DNA of 64,000 bases, taken from NCBI GenBank assembly GCA_964017155.1, contig OZ024861.1, positions 52,900,309 to 52,964,308 on the forward strand, read 5' to 3'. This document shows positions 8,779 to 20,900 of the stretch, in pieces. The stretch is from Oasisia sp. SBJ-2009 (Eukaryota > Annelida > Polychaeta > Sabellida > Siboglinidae). Below the pieces are notes generated by a model. It saw nothing but the letters and a program-made list of their open reading frames with translations, was not told where the DNA came from and made no database searches. Made by a program: the position numbers and the translations under genes. Numbering within the stretch: the first letter of the stretch is position 1; each line of letters starts with the position of its first letter.

Positions 8779-10958
8779 TATCACCCTGTTAAGGTCGCCA
8801 AATGCCTCGTCTCCTCATCTAGCTAGTGTTTCCTAATTACTCCCGCCGTTTACCCGCCGGTCGGTACGGAATTCTGTTGAAAAGAATGTAGACAGACATT
8901 TACGCTTCCCCAACTGATCCCCCGTAGACGGATCGGACTTTGGCGTCGTTTTCCTCGATTTCTCCAACTATCACCCTGTTAAGGTCGCCAAATGCCTCGT
9001 CACCTCATCTAGTTAGTGTTTCCTTATTACTCCCGCCGTTTACCCGCCGGTCGGGACGGAATTCTGTTGAAAAGAATGTAGACAGACATTTACGCTTCCC
9101 CAACTGATCCCCCGTAGACGGATCGGACTTTGTCGTTTTCCTCGATTTTCCGAAAGTTGGCACAATGACGCGCACGGCCATTGTGCTTCCTTGGGAGAGT
9201 CGTAGTTACTCCCCGTGCGCGACACACGCCCGAGAAGACCGACCGGCGCGTCGAACTTTGCCGTTTTTCTCGATTCGCAGAACTGATCCACCGCAGACGG
9301 ATATGACTTAGTCGTTTTCCTCGATTTTCCGAAAGTTGGCCATATGACGCGCACGGCCATTGTGTTTCCTCGAGAGGGTCGTAGTTACTCCCCTTGCGCG
9401 ACACACGCCCGAGAAGACCGACCAGCGCGTCGAACTTTGCCGTTTTTCTCGATTCGCAGAACTGATCCCCCGTAGACGGATAGGACTTAGTCGTTTTTCT
9501 CGATTTGTTTCCAAAAGTTGGCAAAACGACGCGCCCGGTCGGTCATTCGTCTACATGCACAGGTAATCTCTACCGTCGTCGAGTCCGTCTTTCCCGTCTC
9601 TCTCCCTCCGCCGGCCAGGGCCGGGCCGCGCCGGGCCGGGCCGCGCCGATCAGTTACCGGCGCTCGGCCGGGCTTCGGAACGCGACCGGAGGCAAGGCTT
9701 CGGCGCACACGACCGGGCCGGGCTTCGGCATGCGACCGGCGGCCGGGCTTCGGAACGCGACCAGGCTTCGGCGCACACGACTGGGCCAGGTTTCGGCACG
9801 CCGCTTGCTCAACTGATCCCCCGTAGACTGATTCGGACTTTGTCGTCGTTTTCATCGATTTCTCCAACTATCACCCTGTTAAGGTCGCCAAATGCCTCGT
9901 CACCTCATCTAGCTAGTGTTTCCTTATTACTCCCGCCGTTTACCCGCCGGTCGGTACGGAATTCTGTTGAAAAGAATGTAGACAGACATTTACGCTTCCC
10001 CAACTGATCCCCCGTAGACGGATCGGACTTTGGCGTCGTTTTCCTCGATTTCTCCAACTATCACCCTGTTAAGGTCGCCAAATGCCTCGTCACCTCATCT
10101 AGTTAGTGTTTCCTTATTACTCCCGCCGTTTACCCGCCGGTCGGGACGGAATTCTGTTGAAAAGAATGTAGACAGACATTTACGCTTCCCCAACTGATCC
10201 CCCGTAGACGGATCGGACTTTGTCGTTTTCCTCGATTTTCCGAAAGTTGGCACAATGACGCGCACGGCCATTGTGCTTCCTTGGGAGAGTCGTAGTTACT
10301 CCCCGTGCGCGACACACGCCCGAGAAGACCGACCGGCGCGTCGAACTTTGCCGTTTTTCTCGATTCGCAGAACTGATCCACCGCAGACGGATATGACTTA
10401 GTCGTTTTCCTCGATTTTCCGAAAGTTGGCCATATGACGCGCACGGCCATTGTGTTTCCTCGAGAGGGTCGTAGTTACTCCCCTTGCGCGACACACGCCC
10501 GAGAAGACCGACCAGCGCGTCGAACTTTGCCGTTTTTCTCGATTCGCAGAACTGATCCCCCGTAGACGGATAGGACTTAGTCGTTTTTCTCGATTTGTTT
10601 CCAAAAGTTGGCAAAACGACGCGCCCGGTCGGTCATTCGTCTACATGCACAAGTAATCTCTACCGTCGTCGAGTCCGTCTTTCCCGTCTCTCTCCCTCCG
10701 CCGGCCAGGGCCGGGCCGCGCCGGGCCGGGCCGCGCCGATCAGTTACCGGCGCTCGGCCGGGCTTCGGAACGCGACCGGAGGCAAGGCTTCGGCGCACAC
10801 GACCGGGCCGGGCTTCGGCATGCGACCGGCGGCCGGGCTTCGGAACGCGACCAGGCTTCGGCGCACACGACTGGGCCAGGTTTCGGCACGCCGCTTGCTC
10901 AACTGATCCCCCGTAGACGGATTCGGACTTTGTCGTCGTTTTCATCGATTTCTCCAAC

Positions 10959-11148
10959 TATCACCCTGTTAAGGTCGCCAAATGCCTCGTCTCCTCATCT
11001 AGCTAGTGTTTCCTTATTACTCCCGCCGTTTACCCGCCGGTCGGTACGGAATTCTGTTGAAAAGAATGTAGACAGACATTTACGCTTCCCCAACTGATCC
11101 CCCGTAGACGGATCGGACTTTGGCGTCGTTTTCCTCGATTTCTCCAAC
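10959..11148 (+). repeat. Module A (reference)
   Basis: A 190-bp module. It opens with the 28S-derived head, followed by a middle with ACTCCCGCC, TTTACCCGCCGGTCGG and GGAATTCTGTTGAAAAGAATG, then the linker ending GTCGTTTTCCTCGATTTC. In this first A of the unit the head reads TCTCCTCATCTAGCTAGTG, slightly further from 28S than in A'. Confidence 0.93.
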
Positions 11149-11198
11149 TATCACCCTGTTAAGGTCGCCAAATGCCTCGTCACCTCATCTAGTTAGTG
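11146..11198 (+). pseudogene. 28S rRNA-derived head in the reference A' module
   Basis: Matches the 28S R2-target region from AACTAT to TTAGTG with the same five substitutions and 5-bp insertion as the edge copy. The shared changes show that all copies descend from one altered 28S fragment, not from repeated fresh insertion. The head is far too short to act as rRNA. Confidence 0.85.
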
Positions 11199-11340
11199 TT
11201 TCCTTATTACTCCCGCCGTTTACCCGCCGGTCGGGACGGAATTCTGTTGAAAAGAATGTAGACAGACATTTACGCTTCTCCAACTGATCCCCCGTAGACG
11301 GATCGGACTTTGTCGTTTTCCTCGATTTTCCGAAAGTTGG
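11149..11340 (+). repeat. Module A' (reference)
   Basis: A 192-bp sister of A. It keeps the closer 28S match (TCACCTCATCTAGTTAGTG) and ends in a B-type linker tail (GATTTTCCGAAAGTTGG), so the tail depends on which module follows. The CTTCTCC/CTTCCCC diagnostic site lies near 11279. Confidence 0.93.
11280..11330 (+). repeat. Shared inter-module linker (reference)
   Basis: An approximately 50-bp segment present at the end of every A, A-beta, B and C module: AACTGATCCCCCGTAGACGG, then ATCGGACTTTGTCG, then TTTTCCTCGATTT. It contains a short dyad (CCGT-AG-ACGG, flanked by GATCC and GGATC). At roughly five copies per 1090 bp it is the most frequent element of the array and the likeliest substrate for unequal exchange. 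Confidence 0.9.
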
Positions 11341-11519
11341 CACAATGACGCGCACGGCCATTGTGCTTCCTTGGGAGAGTCGTAGTTACTCCCCGTGCGC
11401 GACACACGCCCGAGAAGACCGACCGGCGCGTCGAACTTTGCCGTTTTTCTCGATTCGCAGAACTGATCCACCGCAGACGGATATGACTTAGTCGTTTTCC
11501 TCGATTTTCCGAAAGTTGG
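11341..11519 (+). repeat. Module B (reference)
   Basis: A 179-bp module beginning CACAATGACGCGCACGGCC, with GTCGTAGTTACTCC, GAGAAGACCGACC and GTCGAACTTTGCCG, then a linker with GCAGACGGATATGACTTAG. It shares GTTGGC at its left boundary and TTACTCC at a similar offset with A modules, so A and B are probably diverged copies of one ancestral monomer. Confidence 0.9.
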
Positions 11520-11701
11520 CCATAAGACGCGCACGGCCATTGTGTTTCCTCGAGAGGGTCGTAGTTACTCCCCTTGCGCGACACACGCCCGAGAAGACCG
11601 ACCAGCGCGTCGAACTTTGCCGTTTTTCTCGATTCGCAGAACTGATCCCCCGTAGACGGATAGGACTTAGTCGTTTTTCTCGATTTGTTTCCAAAAGTTG
11701 G
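11520..11701 (+). repeat. Module B' (reference)
   Basis: A 182-bp sister of B, starting CCATAAGACGCGCACGGCC here (CCATATGACG in other units). Its linker ends TCGATTTGTTTCCAAAAGTTGG, the version that precedes C. In edge-type cassettes the equivalent start reads GGCCAAATGACGCGCACGG. Confidence 0.9.
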
Positions 11702-11797
11702 CAAAACGACGCGCCCGGTCGGTCATTCGTCTACATGCACAAGTAATCTCTACCGTCGTCGAGTCCGTCTTTCCCGTCTCTCTCCCTCCGCCGGCCA

Positions 11798-11820
11798 GGG
11801 CCGGGCCGCGCCGGGCCGGG
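11798..11820 (+). other. G-quadruplex-capable tract in module C
   Basis: Four GGG runs (11798-11800, 11803-11805, 11813-11815, 11818-11820) with loops of 2, 7 and 2 nt satisfy the standard G3N1-7 rule on the plus strand. Most of the 55 C modules keep it. Those at 40686, 41791, 42704, 44954, 46059 and 46972 have lost one or more runs. Folding in cells is not shown. Confidence 0.75.
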
Positions 11821-11850
11821 CCGCGCCGATCAGTTACCGGCGCTCGGCCG

Positions 11851-11976
11851 GGCTTCGGAACGCGACCGGAGGCAAGGCTTCGGCGCACACGACCGGGCCG
11901 GGCTTCGGCATGCGACCGGCGGCCGGGCTTCGGAACGCGACCAGGCTTCGGCGCACACGACTGGGCCAGGTTTCGG
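11851..11976 (+). repeat. 25-bp GGCTTCGG subrepeat, six copies
   Basis: GGCTTCGG (GGTTTCGG in the last copy) starts at 11851, 11876, 11901, 11926, 11944 and 11969. Spacings are 25, 25, 25, 18 and 25 bp, so one unit has lost 7 bp. Most units continue with a CGACC or CACGACC. Confidence 0.9.
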
Positions 11977-14900
11977 CACGCCGCTTGCTCAACTGATCCC
12001 CCGTAGACGGATTCGGACTTTGTCGTCGTTTTCATCGATTTCTCCAACTATCACCCTGTTAAGGTCGCCAAATGCCTCGTCTCCTCATCTAGCTAGTGTT
12101 TCCTTATTACTCCCGCCGTTTACCCGCCGGTCGGTACGGAATTCTGTTGAAAAGAATGTAGACAGACATTTACGCTTCCCCAACTGATCCCCCGTAGACG
12201 GATCGGACTTTGGCGTCGTTTTCCTCGATTTCTCCAACTATCACCCTGTTAAGGTCGCCAAATGCCTCGTCACCTCATCTAGTTAGTGTTTCCTTATTAC
12301 TCCCGCCGTTTACCCGCCGGTCGGGACGGAATTCTGTTGAAAAGAATGTAGACAGACATTTACGCTTCCCCAACTGATCCCCCGTAGACGGATCGGACTT
12401 TGTCGTTTTCCTCGATTTTCCGAAAGTTGGCACAATGACGCGCACGGCCATTGTGCTTCCTTGGGAGAGTCGTAGTTACTCCCCGTGCGCGACACACGCC
12501 CGAGAAGACCGACCGGCGCGTCGAACTTTGCCGTTTTTCTCGATTCGCAGAACTGATCCACCGCAGACGGATATGACTTAGTCGTTTTCCTCGATTTTCC
12601 GAAAGTTGGCCATATGACGCGCACGGCCATTGTGTTTCCTCGAGAGGGTCGTAGTTACTCCCCTTGCGCGACACACGCCCGAGAAGACCGACCAGCGCGT
12701 CGAACTTTGCCGTTTTTCTCGATTCGCAGAACTGATCCCCCGTAGACGGATAGGACTTAGTCGTTTTTCTCGATTTGTTTCCAAAAGTTGGCAAAACGAC
12801 GCGCCCGGTCGGTCATTCGTCTACATGCACAGGTAATCTCTACCGTCGTCGAGTCCGTCTTTCCCGTCTCTCTCCCTCCGCCGGCCAGGGCCGGGCCGCG
12901 CCGGGCCGGGCCGCGCCGATCAGTTACCGGCGCTCGGCCGGGCTTCGGAACGCGACCGGAGGCAAGGCTTCGGCGCACACGACCGGGCCGGGCTTCGGCA
13001 TGCGACCGGCGGCCGGGCTTCGGAACGCGACCAGGCTTCGGCGCACACGACTGGGCCAGGTTTCGGCACGCCGCTTGCTCAACTGATCCCCCGTAGACTG
13101 ATTCGGACTTTGTCGTCGTTTTCATCGATTTCTCCAACTATCACCCTGTTAAGGTCGCCAAATGCCTCGTCACCTCATCTAGCTAGTGTTTCCTTATTAC
13201 TCCCGCCGTTTACCCGCCGGTCGGTACGGAATTCTGTTGAAAAGAATGTAGACAGACATTTACGCTTCCCCAACTGATCCCCCGTAGACGGATCGGACTT
13301 TGGCGTCGTTTTCCTCGATTTCTCCAACTATCACCCTGTTAAGGTCGCCAAATGCCTCGTCACCTCATCTAGTTAGTGTTTCCTTATTACTCCCGCCGTT
13401 TACCCGCCGGTCGGGACGGAATTCTGTTGAAAAGAATGTAGACAGACATTTACGCTTCCCCAACTGATCCCCCGTAGACGGATCGGACTTTGTCGTTTTC
13501 CTCGATTTTCCGAAAGTTGGCACAATGACGCGCACGGCCATTGTGCTTCCTTGGGAGAGTCGTAGTTACTCCCCGTGCGCGACACACGCCCGAGAAGACC
13601 GACCGGCGCGTCGAACTTTGCCGTTTTTCTCGATTCGCAGAACTGATCCACCGCAGACGGATATGACTTAGTCGTTTTCCTCGATTTTCCGAAAGTTGGC
13701 CATATGACGCGCACGGCCATTGTGTTTCCTCGAGAGGGTCGTAGTTACTCCCCTTGCGCGACACACGCCCGAGAAGACCGACCAGCGCGTCGAACTTTGC
13801 CGTTTTTCTCGATTCGCAGAACTGATCCCCCGTAGACGGATAGGACTTAGTCGTTTTTCTCGATTTGTTTCCAAAAGTTGGCAAAACGACGCGCCCGGTC
13901 GGTCATTCGTCTACATGCACAAGTAATCTCTACCGTCGTCGAGTCCGTCTTTCCCGTCTCTCTCCCTCCGCCGGCCAGGGCCGGGCCGCGCCGGGCCGGG
14001 CCGCGCCGATCAGTTACCGGCGCTCGGCCGGGCTTCGGAACGCGACCGGAGGCAAGGCTTCGGCGCACACGACCGGGCCGGGCTTCGGCATGCGACCGGC
14101 GGCCGGGCTTCGGAACGCGACCAGGCTTCGGCGCACACGACTGGGCCAGGTTTCGGCACGCCGCTTGCTCAACTGATCCCCCGTAGACGGATTCGGACTT
14201 TGTCGTCGTTTTCATCGATTTCTCCAACTATCACCCTGTTAAGGTCGCCAAATGCCTCGTCTCCTCATCTAGCTAGTGTTTCCTTATTACTCCCGCCGTT
14301 TACCCGCCGGTCGGTACGGAATTCTGTTGAAAAGAATGTAGACAGACATTTACGCTTCCCCAACTGATCCCCCGTAGACGGATCGGACTTTGGCGTCGTT
14401 TTCCTCGATTTCTCCAACTATCACCCTGTTAAGGTCGCCAAATGCCTCGTCACCTCATCTAGTTAGTGTTTCCTTATTACTCCCGCCGTTTACCCGCCGG
14501 TCGGGACGGAATTCTGTTGAAAAGAATGTAGACAGACATTTACGCTTCTCCAACTGATCCCCCGTAGACGGATCGGACTTTGTCGTTTTCCTCGATTTTC
14601 CGAAAGTTGGCACAATGACGCGCACGGCCATTGTGCTTCCTTGGGAGAGTCGTAGTTACTCCCCGTGCGCGACACACGCCCGAGAAGACCGACCGGCGCG
14701 TCGAACTTTGCCGTTTTTCTCGATTCGCAGAACTGATCCACCGCAGACGGATATGACTTAGTCGTTTTCCTCGATTTTCCGAAAGTTGGCCATAAGACGC
14801 GCACGGCCATTGTGTTTCCTCGAGAGGGTCGTAGTTACTCCCCTTGCGCGACACACGCCCGAGAAGACCGACCAGCGCGTCGAACTTTGCCGTTTTTCTC

Positions 14901-17900
14901 GATTCGCAGAACTGATCCCCCGTAGACGGATAGGACTTAGTCGTTTTTCTCGATTTGTTTCCAAAAGTTGGCAAAACGACGCGCCCGGTCGGTCATTCGT
15001 CTACATGCACAAGTAATCTCTACCGTCGTCGAGTCCGTCTTTCCCGTCTCTCTCCCTCCGCCGGCCAGGGCCGGGCCGCGCCGGGCCGGGCCGCGCCGAT
15101 CAGTTACCGGCGCTCGGCCGGGCTTCGGAACGCGACCGGAGGCAAGGCTTCGGCGCACACGACCGGGCCGGGCTTCGGCATGCGACCGGCGGCCGGGCTT
15201 CGGAACGCGACCAGGCTTCGGCGCACACGACTGGGCCAGGTTTCGGCACGCCGCTTGCTCAACTGATCCCCCGTAGACGGATTCGGACTTTGTCGTCGTT
15301 TTCATCGATTTCTCCAACTATCACCCTGTTAAGGTCGCCAAATGCCTCGTCTCCTCATCTAGCTAGTGTTTCCTTATTACTCCCGCCGTTTACCCGCCGG
15401 TCGGTACGGAATTCTGTTGAAAAGAATGTAGACAGACATTTACGCTTCCCCAACTGATCCCCCGTAGACGGATCGGACTTTGGCGTCGTTTTCCTCGATT
15501 TCTCCAACTATCACCCTGTTAAGGTCGCCAAATGCCTCGTCACCTCATCTAGTTAGTGTTTCCTTATTACTCCCGCCGTTTACCCGCCGGTCGGGACGGA
15601 ATTCTGTTGAAAAGAATGTAGACAGACATTTACGCTTCCCCAACTGATCCCCCGTAGACGGATCGGACTTTGTCGTTTTCCTCGATTTTCCGAAAGTTGG
15701 CACAATGACGCGCACGGCCATTGTGCTTCCTTGGGAGAGTCGTAGTTACTCCCCGTGCGCGACACACGCCCGAGAAGACCGACCGGCGCGTCGAACTTTG
15801 CCGTTTTTCTCGATTCGCAGAACTGATCCACCGCAGACGGATATGACTTAGTCGTTTTCCTCGATTTTCCGAAAGTTGGCCATATGACGCGCACGGCCAT
15901 TGTGTTTCCTCGAGAGGGTCGTAGTTACTCCCCTTGCGCGACACACGCCCGAGAAGACCGACCAGCGCGTCGAACTTTGCCGTTTTTCTCGATTCGCAGA
16001 ACTGATCCCCCGTAGACGGATAGGACTTAGTCGTTTTTCTCGATTTGTTTCCAAAAGTTGGCAAAACGACGCGCCCGGTCGGTCATTCGTCTACATGCAC
16101 AAGTAATCTCTACCGTCGTCGAGTCCGTCTTTCCCGTCTCTCTCCCTCCGCCGGCCAGGGCCGGGCCGCGCCGGGCCGGGCCGCGCCGATCAGTTACCGG
16201 CGCTCGGCCGGGCTTCGGAACGCGACCGGAGGCAAGGCTTCGGCGCACACGACCGGGCCGGGCTTCGGCATGCGACCGGCGGCCGGGCTTCGGAACGCGA
16301 CCAGGCTTCGGCGCACACGACTGGGCCAGGTTTCGGCACGCCGCTTGCTCAACTGATCCCCCGTAGACGGATTCGGACTTTGTCGTCGTTTTCATCGATT
16401 TCTCCAACTATCACCCTGTTAAGGTCGCCAAATGCCTCGTCTCCTCATCTAGCTAGTGTTTCCTTATTACTCCCGCCGTTTACCCGCCGGTCGGTACGGA
16501 ATTCTGTTGAAAAGAATGTAGACAGACATTTACGCTTCCCCAACTGATCCCCCGTAGACGGATCGGACTTTGGCGTCGTTTTCCTCGATTTCTCCAACTA
16601 TCACCCTGTTAAGGTCGCCAAATGCCTCGTCACCTCATCTAGTTAGTGTTTCCTTATTACTCCCGCCGTTTACCCGCCGGTCGGGACGGAATTCTGTTGA
16701 AAAGAATGTAGACAGACATTTACGCTTCTCCAACTGATCCCCCGTAGACGGATCGGACTTTGTCGTTTTCCTCGATTTTCCGAAAGTTGGCACAATGACG
16801 CGCACGGCCATTGTGCTTCCTTGGGAGAGTCGTAGTTACTCCCCGTGCGCGACACACGCCCGAGAAGACCGACCGGCGCGTCGAACTTTGCCGTTTTTCT
16901 CGATTCGCAGAACTGATCCACCGCAGACGGATATGACTTAGTCGTTTTCCTCGATTTTCCGAAAGTTGGCCATAAGACGCGCACGGCCATTGTGTTTCCT
17001 CGAGAGGGTCGTAGTTACTCCCCTTGCGCGACACACGCCCGAGAAGACCGACCAGCGCGTCGAACTTTGCCGTTTTTCTCGATTCGCAGAACTGATCCCC
17101 CGTAGACGGATAGGACTTAGTCGTTTTTCTCGATTTGTTTCCAAAAGTTGGCAAAACGACGCGCCCGGTCGGTCATTCGTCTACATGCACAAGTAATCTC
17201 TACCGTCGTCGAGTCCGTCTTTCCCGTCTCTCTCCCTCCGCCGGCCAGGGCCGGGCCGCGCCGGGCCGGGCCGCGCCGATCAGTTACCGGCGCTCGGCCG
17301 GGCTTCGGAACGCGACCGGAGGCAAGGCTTCGGCGCACACGACCGGGCCGGGCTTCGGCATGCGACCGGCGGCCGGGCTTCGGAACGCGACCAGGCTTCG
17401 GCGCACACGACTGGGCCAGGTTTCGGCACGCCGCTTGCTCAACTGATCCCCCGTAGACGGATTCGGACTTTGTCGTCGTTTTCATCGATTTCTCCAACTA
17501 TCACCCTGTTAAGGTCGCCAAATGCCTCGTCTCCTCATCTAGCTAGTGTTTCCTTATTACTCCCGCCGTTTACCCGCCGGTCGGTACGGAATTCTGTTGA
17601 AAAGAATGTAGACAGACATTTACGCTTCCCCAACTGATCCCCCGTAGACGGATCGGACTTTGGCGTCGTTTTCCTCGATTTCTCCAACTATCACCCTGTT
17701 AAGGTCGCCAAATGCCTCGTCACCTCATCTAGTTAGTGTTTCCTTATTACTCCCGCCGTTTACCCGCCGGTCGGGACGGAATTCTGTTGAAAAGAATGTA
17801 GACAGACATTTACGCTTCTCCAACTGATCCCCCGTAGACGGATCGGACTTTGTCGTTTTCCTCGATTTTCCGAAAGTTGGCACAATGACGCGCACGGCCA

Positions 17901-20900
17901 TTGTGCTTCCTTGGGAGAGTCGTAGTTACTCCCCGTGCGCGACACACGCCCGAGAAGACCGACCGGCGCGTCGAACTTTGCCGTTTTTCTCGATTCGCAG
18001 AACTGATCCACCGCAGACGGATATGACTTAGTCGTTTTCCTCGATTTTCCGAAAGTTGGCCATATGACGCGCACGGCCATTGTGTTTCCTCGAGAGGGTC
18101 GTAGTTACTCCCCTTGCGCGACACACGCCCGAGAAGACCGACCAGCGCGTCGAACTTTGCCGTTTTTCTCGATTCGCAGAACTGATCCCCCGTAGACGGA
18201 TAGGACTTAGTCGTTTTTCTCGATTTGTTTCCAAAAGTTGGCAAAACGACGCGCCCGGTCGGTCATTCGTCTACATGCACAAGTAATCTCTACCGTCGTC
18301 GAGTCCGTCTTTCCCGTCTCTCTCCCTCCGCCGGCCAGGGCCGGGCCGCGCCGGGCCGGGCCGCGCCGATCAGTTACCGGCGCTCGGCCGGGCTTCGGAA
18401 CGCGACCGGAGGCAAGGCTTCGGCGCACACGACCGGGCCGGGCTTCGGCATGCGACCGGCGGCCGGGCTTCGGAACGCGACCAGGCTTCGGCGCACACGA
18501 CTGGGCCAGGTTTCGGCACGCCGCTTGCTCAACTGATCCCCCGTAGACTGATTCGGACTTTGTCGTCGTTTTCATCGATTTCTCCAACTATCACCCTGTT
18601 AAGGTCGCCAAATGCCTCGTCACCTCATCTAGCTAGTGTTTCCTTATTACTCCCGCCGTTTACCCGCCGGTCGGTACGGAATTCTGTTGAAAAGAATGTA
18701 GACAGACATTTACGCTTCCCCAACTGATCCCCCGTAGACGGATCGGACTTTGGCGTCGTTTTCCTCGATTTCTCCAACTATCACCCTGTTAAGGTCGCCA
18801 AATGCCTCGTCACCTCATCTAGTTAGTGTTTCCTTATTACTCCCGCCGTTTACCCGCCGGTCGGGACGGAATTCTGTTGAAAAGAATGTAGACAGACATT
18901 TACGCTTCCCCAACTGATCCCCCGTAGACGGATCGGACTTTGTCGTTTTCCTCGATTTTCCGAAAGTTGGCACAATGACGCGCACGGCCATTGTGCTTCC
19001 TTGGGAGAGTCGTAGTTACTCCCCGTGCGCGACACACGCCCGAGAAGACCGACCGGCGCGTCGAACTTTGCCGTTTTTCTCGATTCGCAGAACTGATCCA
19101 CCGCAGACGGATATGACTTAGTCGTTTTCCTCGATTTTCCGAAAGTTGGCCATATGACGCGCACGGCCATTGTGTTTCCTCGAGAGGGTCGTAGTTACTC
19201 CCCTTGCGCGACACACGCCCGAGAAGACCGACCAGCGCGTCGAACTTTGCCGTTTTTCTCGATTCGCAGAACTGATCCCCCGTAGACGGATAGGACTTAG
19301 TCGTTTTTCTCGATTTGTTTCCAAAAGTTGGCAAAACGACGCGCCCGGTCGGTCATTCGTCTACATGCACAAGTAATCTCTACCGTCGTCGAGTCCGTCT
19401 TTCCCGTCTCTCTCCCTCCGCCGGCCAGGGCCGGGCCGCGCCGGGCCGGGCCGCGCCGATCAGTTACCGGCGCTCGGCCGGGCTTCGGAACGCGACCGGA
19501 GGCAAGGCTTCGGCGCACACGACCGGGCCGGGCTTCGGCATGCGACCGGCGGCCGGGCTTCGGAACGCGACCAGGCTTCGGCGCACACGACTGGGCCAGG
19601 TTTCGGCACGCCGCTTGCTCAACTGATCCCCCGTAGACGGATTCGGACTTTGTCGTCGTTTTCATCGATTTCTCCAACTATCACCCTGTTAAGGTCGCCA
19701 AATGCCTCGTCTCCTCATCTAGCTAGTGTTTCCTTATTACTCCCGCCGTTTACCCGCCGGTCGGTACGGAATTCTGTTGAAAAGAATGTAGACAGACATT
19801 TACGCTTCCCCAACTGATCCCCCGTAGACGGATCGGACTTTGGCGTCGTTTTCCTCGATTTCTCCAACTATCACCCTGTTAAGGTCGCCAAATGCCTCGT
19901 CACCTCATCTAGTTAGTGTTTCCTTATTACTCCCGCCGTTTACCCGCCGGTCGGGACGGAATTCTGTTGAAAAGAATGTAGACAGACATTTACGCTTCTC
20001 CAACTGATCCCCCGTAGACGGATCGGACTTTGTCGTTTTCCTCGATTTTCCGAAAGTTGGCACAATGACGCGCACGGCCATTGTGCTTCCTTGGGAGAGT
20101 CGTAGTTACTCCCCGTGCGCGACACACGCCCGAGAAGACCGACCGGCGCGTCGAACTTTGCCGTTTTTCTCGATTCGCAGAACTGATCCACCGCAGACGG
20201 ATATGACTTAGTCGTTTTCCTCGATTTTCCGAAAGTTGGCCATAAGACGCGCACGGCCATTGTGTTTCCTCGAGAGGGTCGTAGTTACTCCCCTTGCGCG
20301 ACACACGCCCGAGAAGACCGACCAGCGCGTCGAACTTTGCCGTTTTTCTCGATTCGCAGAACTGATCCCCCGTAGACGGATAGGACTTAGTCGTTTTTCT
20401 CGATTTGTTTCCAAAAGTTGGCAAAACGACGCGCCCGGTCGGTCATTCGTCTACATGCACAAGTAATCTCTACCGTCGTCGAGTCCGTCTTTCCCGTCTC
20501 TCTCCCTCCGCCGGCCAGGGCCGGGCCGCGCCGGGCCGGGCCGCGCCGATCAGTTACCGGCGCTCGGCCGGGCTTCGGAACGCGACCGGAGGCAAGGCTT
20601 CGGCGCACACGACCGGGCCGGGCTTCGGCATGCGACCGGCGGCCGGGCTTCGGAACGCGACCAGGCTTCGGCGCACACGACTGGGCCAGGTTTCGGCACG
20701 CCGCTTGCTCAACTGATCCCCCGTAGACGGATTCGGACTTTGTCGTCGTTTTCATCGATTTCTCCAACTATCACCCTGTTAAGGTCGCCAAATGCCTCGT
20801 CTCCTCATCTAGCTAGTGTTTCCTTATTACTCCCGCCGTTTACCCGCCGGTCGGTACGGAATTCTGTTGAAAAGAATGTAGACAGACATTTACGCTTCCC

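Larger units (their letters stand above)
10959..12048 (+). repeat. Canonical 1090-bp higher-order unit (reference copy)
   Basis: Module lengths are A 190, A' 192, B 179, B' 182 and C 347 bp. Every module ends with the shared linker. The total is close to six lengths of 182 bp, a nucleosome-like spacing. The order and lengths are conserved in 25 other units apart from the short unit at 7869 and the 1089-bp unit at 27527. Confidence 0.96.
11702..12048 (+). repeat. Module C (reference, GC-rich)
   Basis: A 347-bp module. A B-like start (CAAAACGACGCGCCCGG) is followed by a CT-rich stretch (CCCGTCTCTCTCCCTCCGCC), a GC tract of two GGGCCGGGCCGCGCC units, six copies of a 25-bp GGCTTCGG subrepeat and the linker. 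It seems to be a B-like monomer expanded by about 165 bp of GC-rich subrepeats. Confidence 0.9.

Noticed and set aside
11520..11701. RNA polymerase III promoter (tRNA-type A and B boxes) in B modules
   Set aside because: GGTCGTAGTTACTCC only loosely resembles a B box, no A box lies at the right distance, and no cloverleaf could be drawn.
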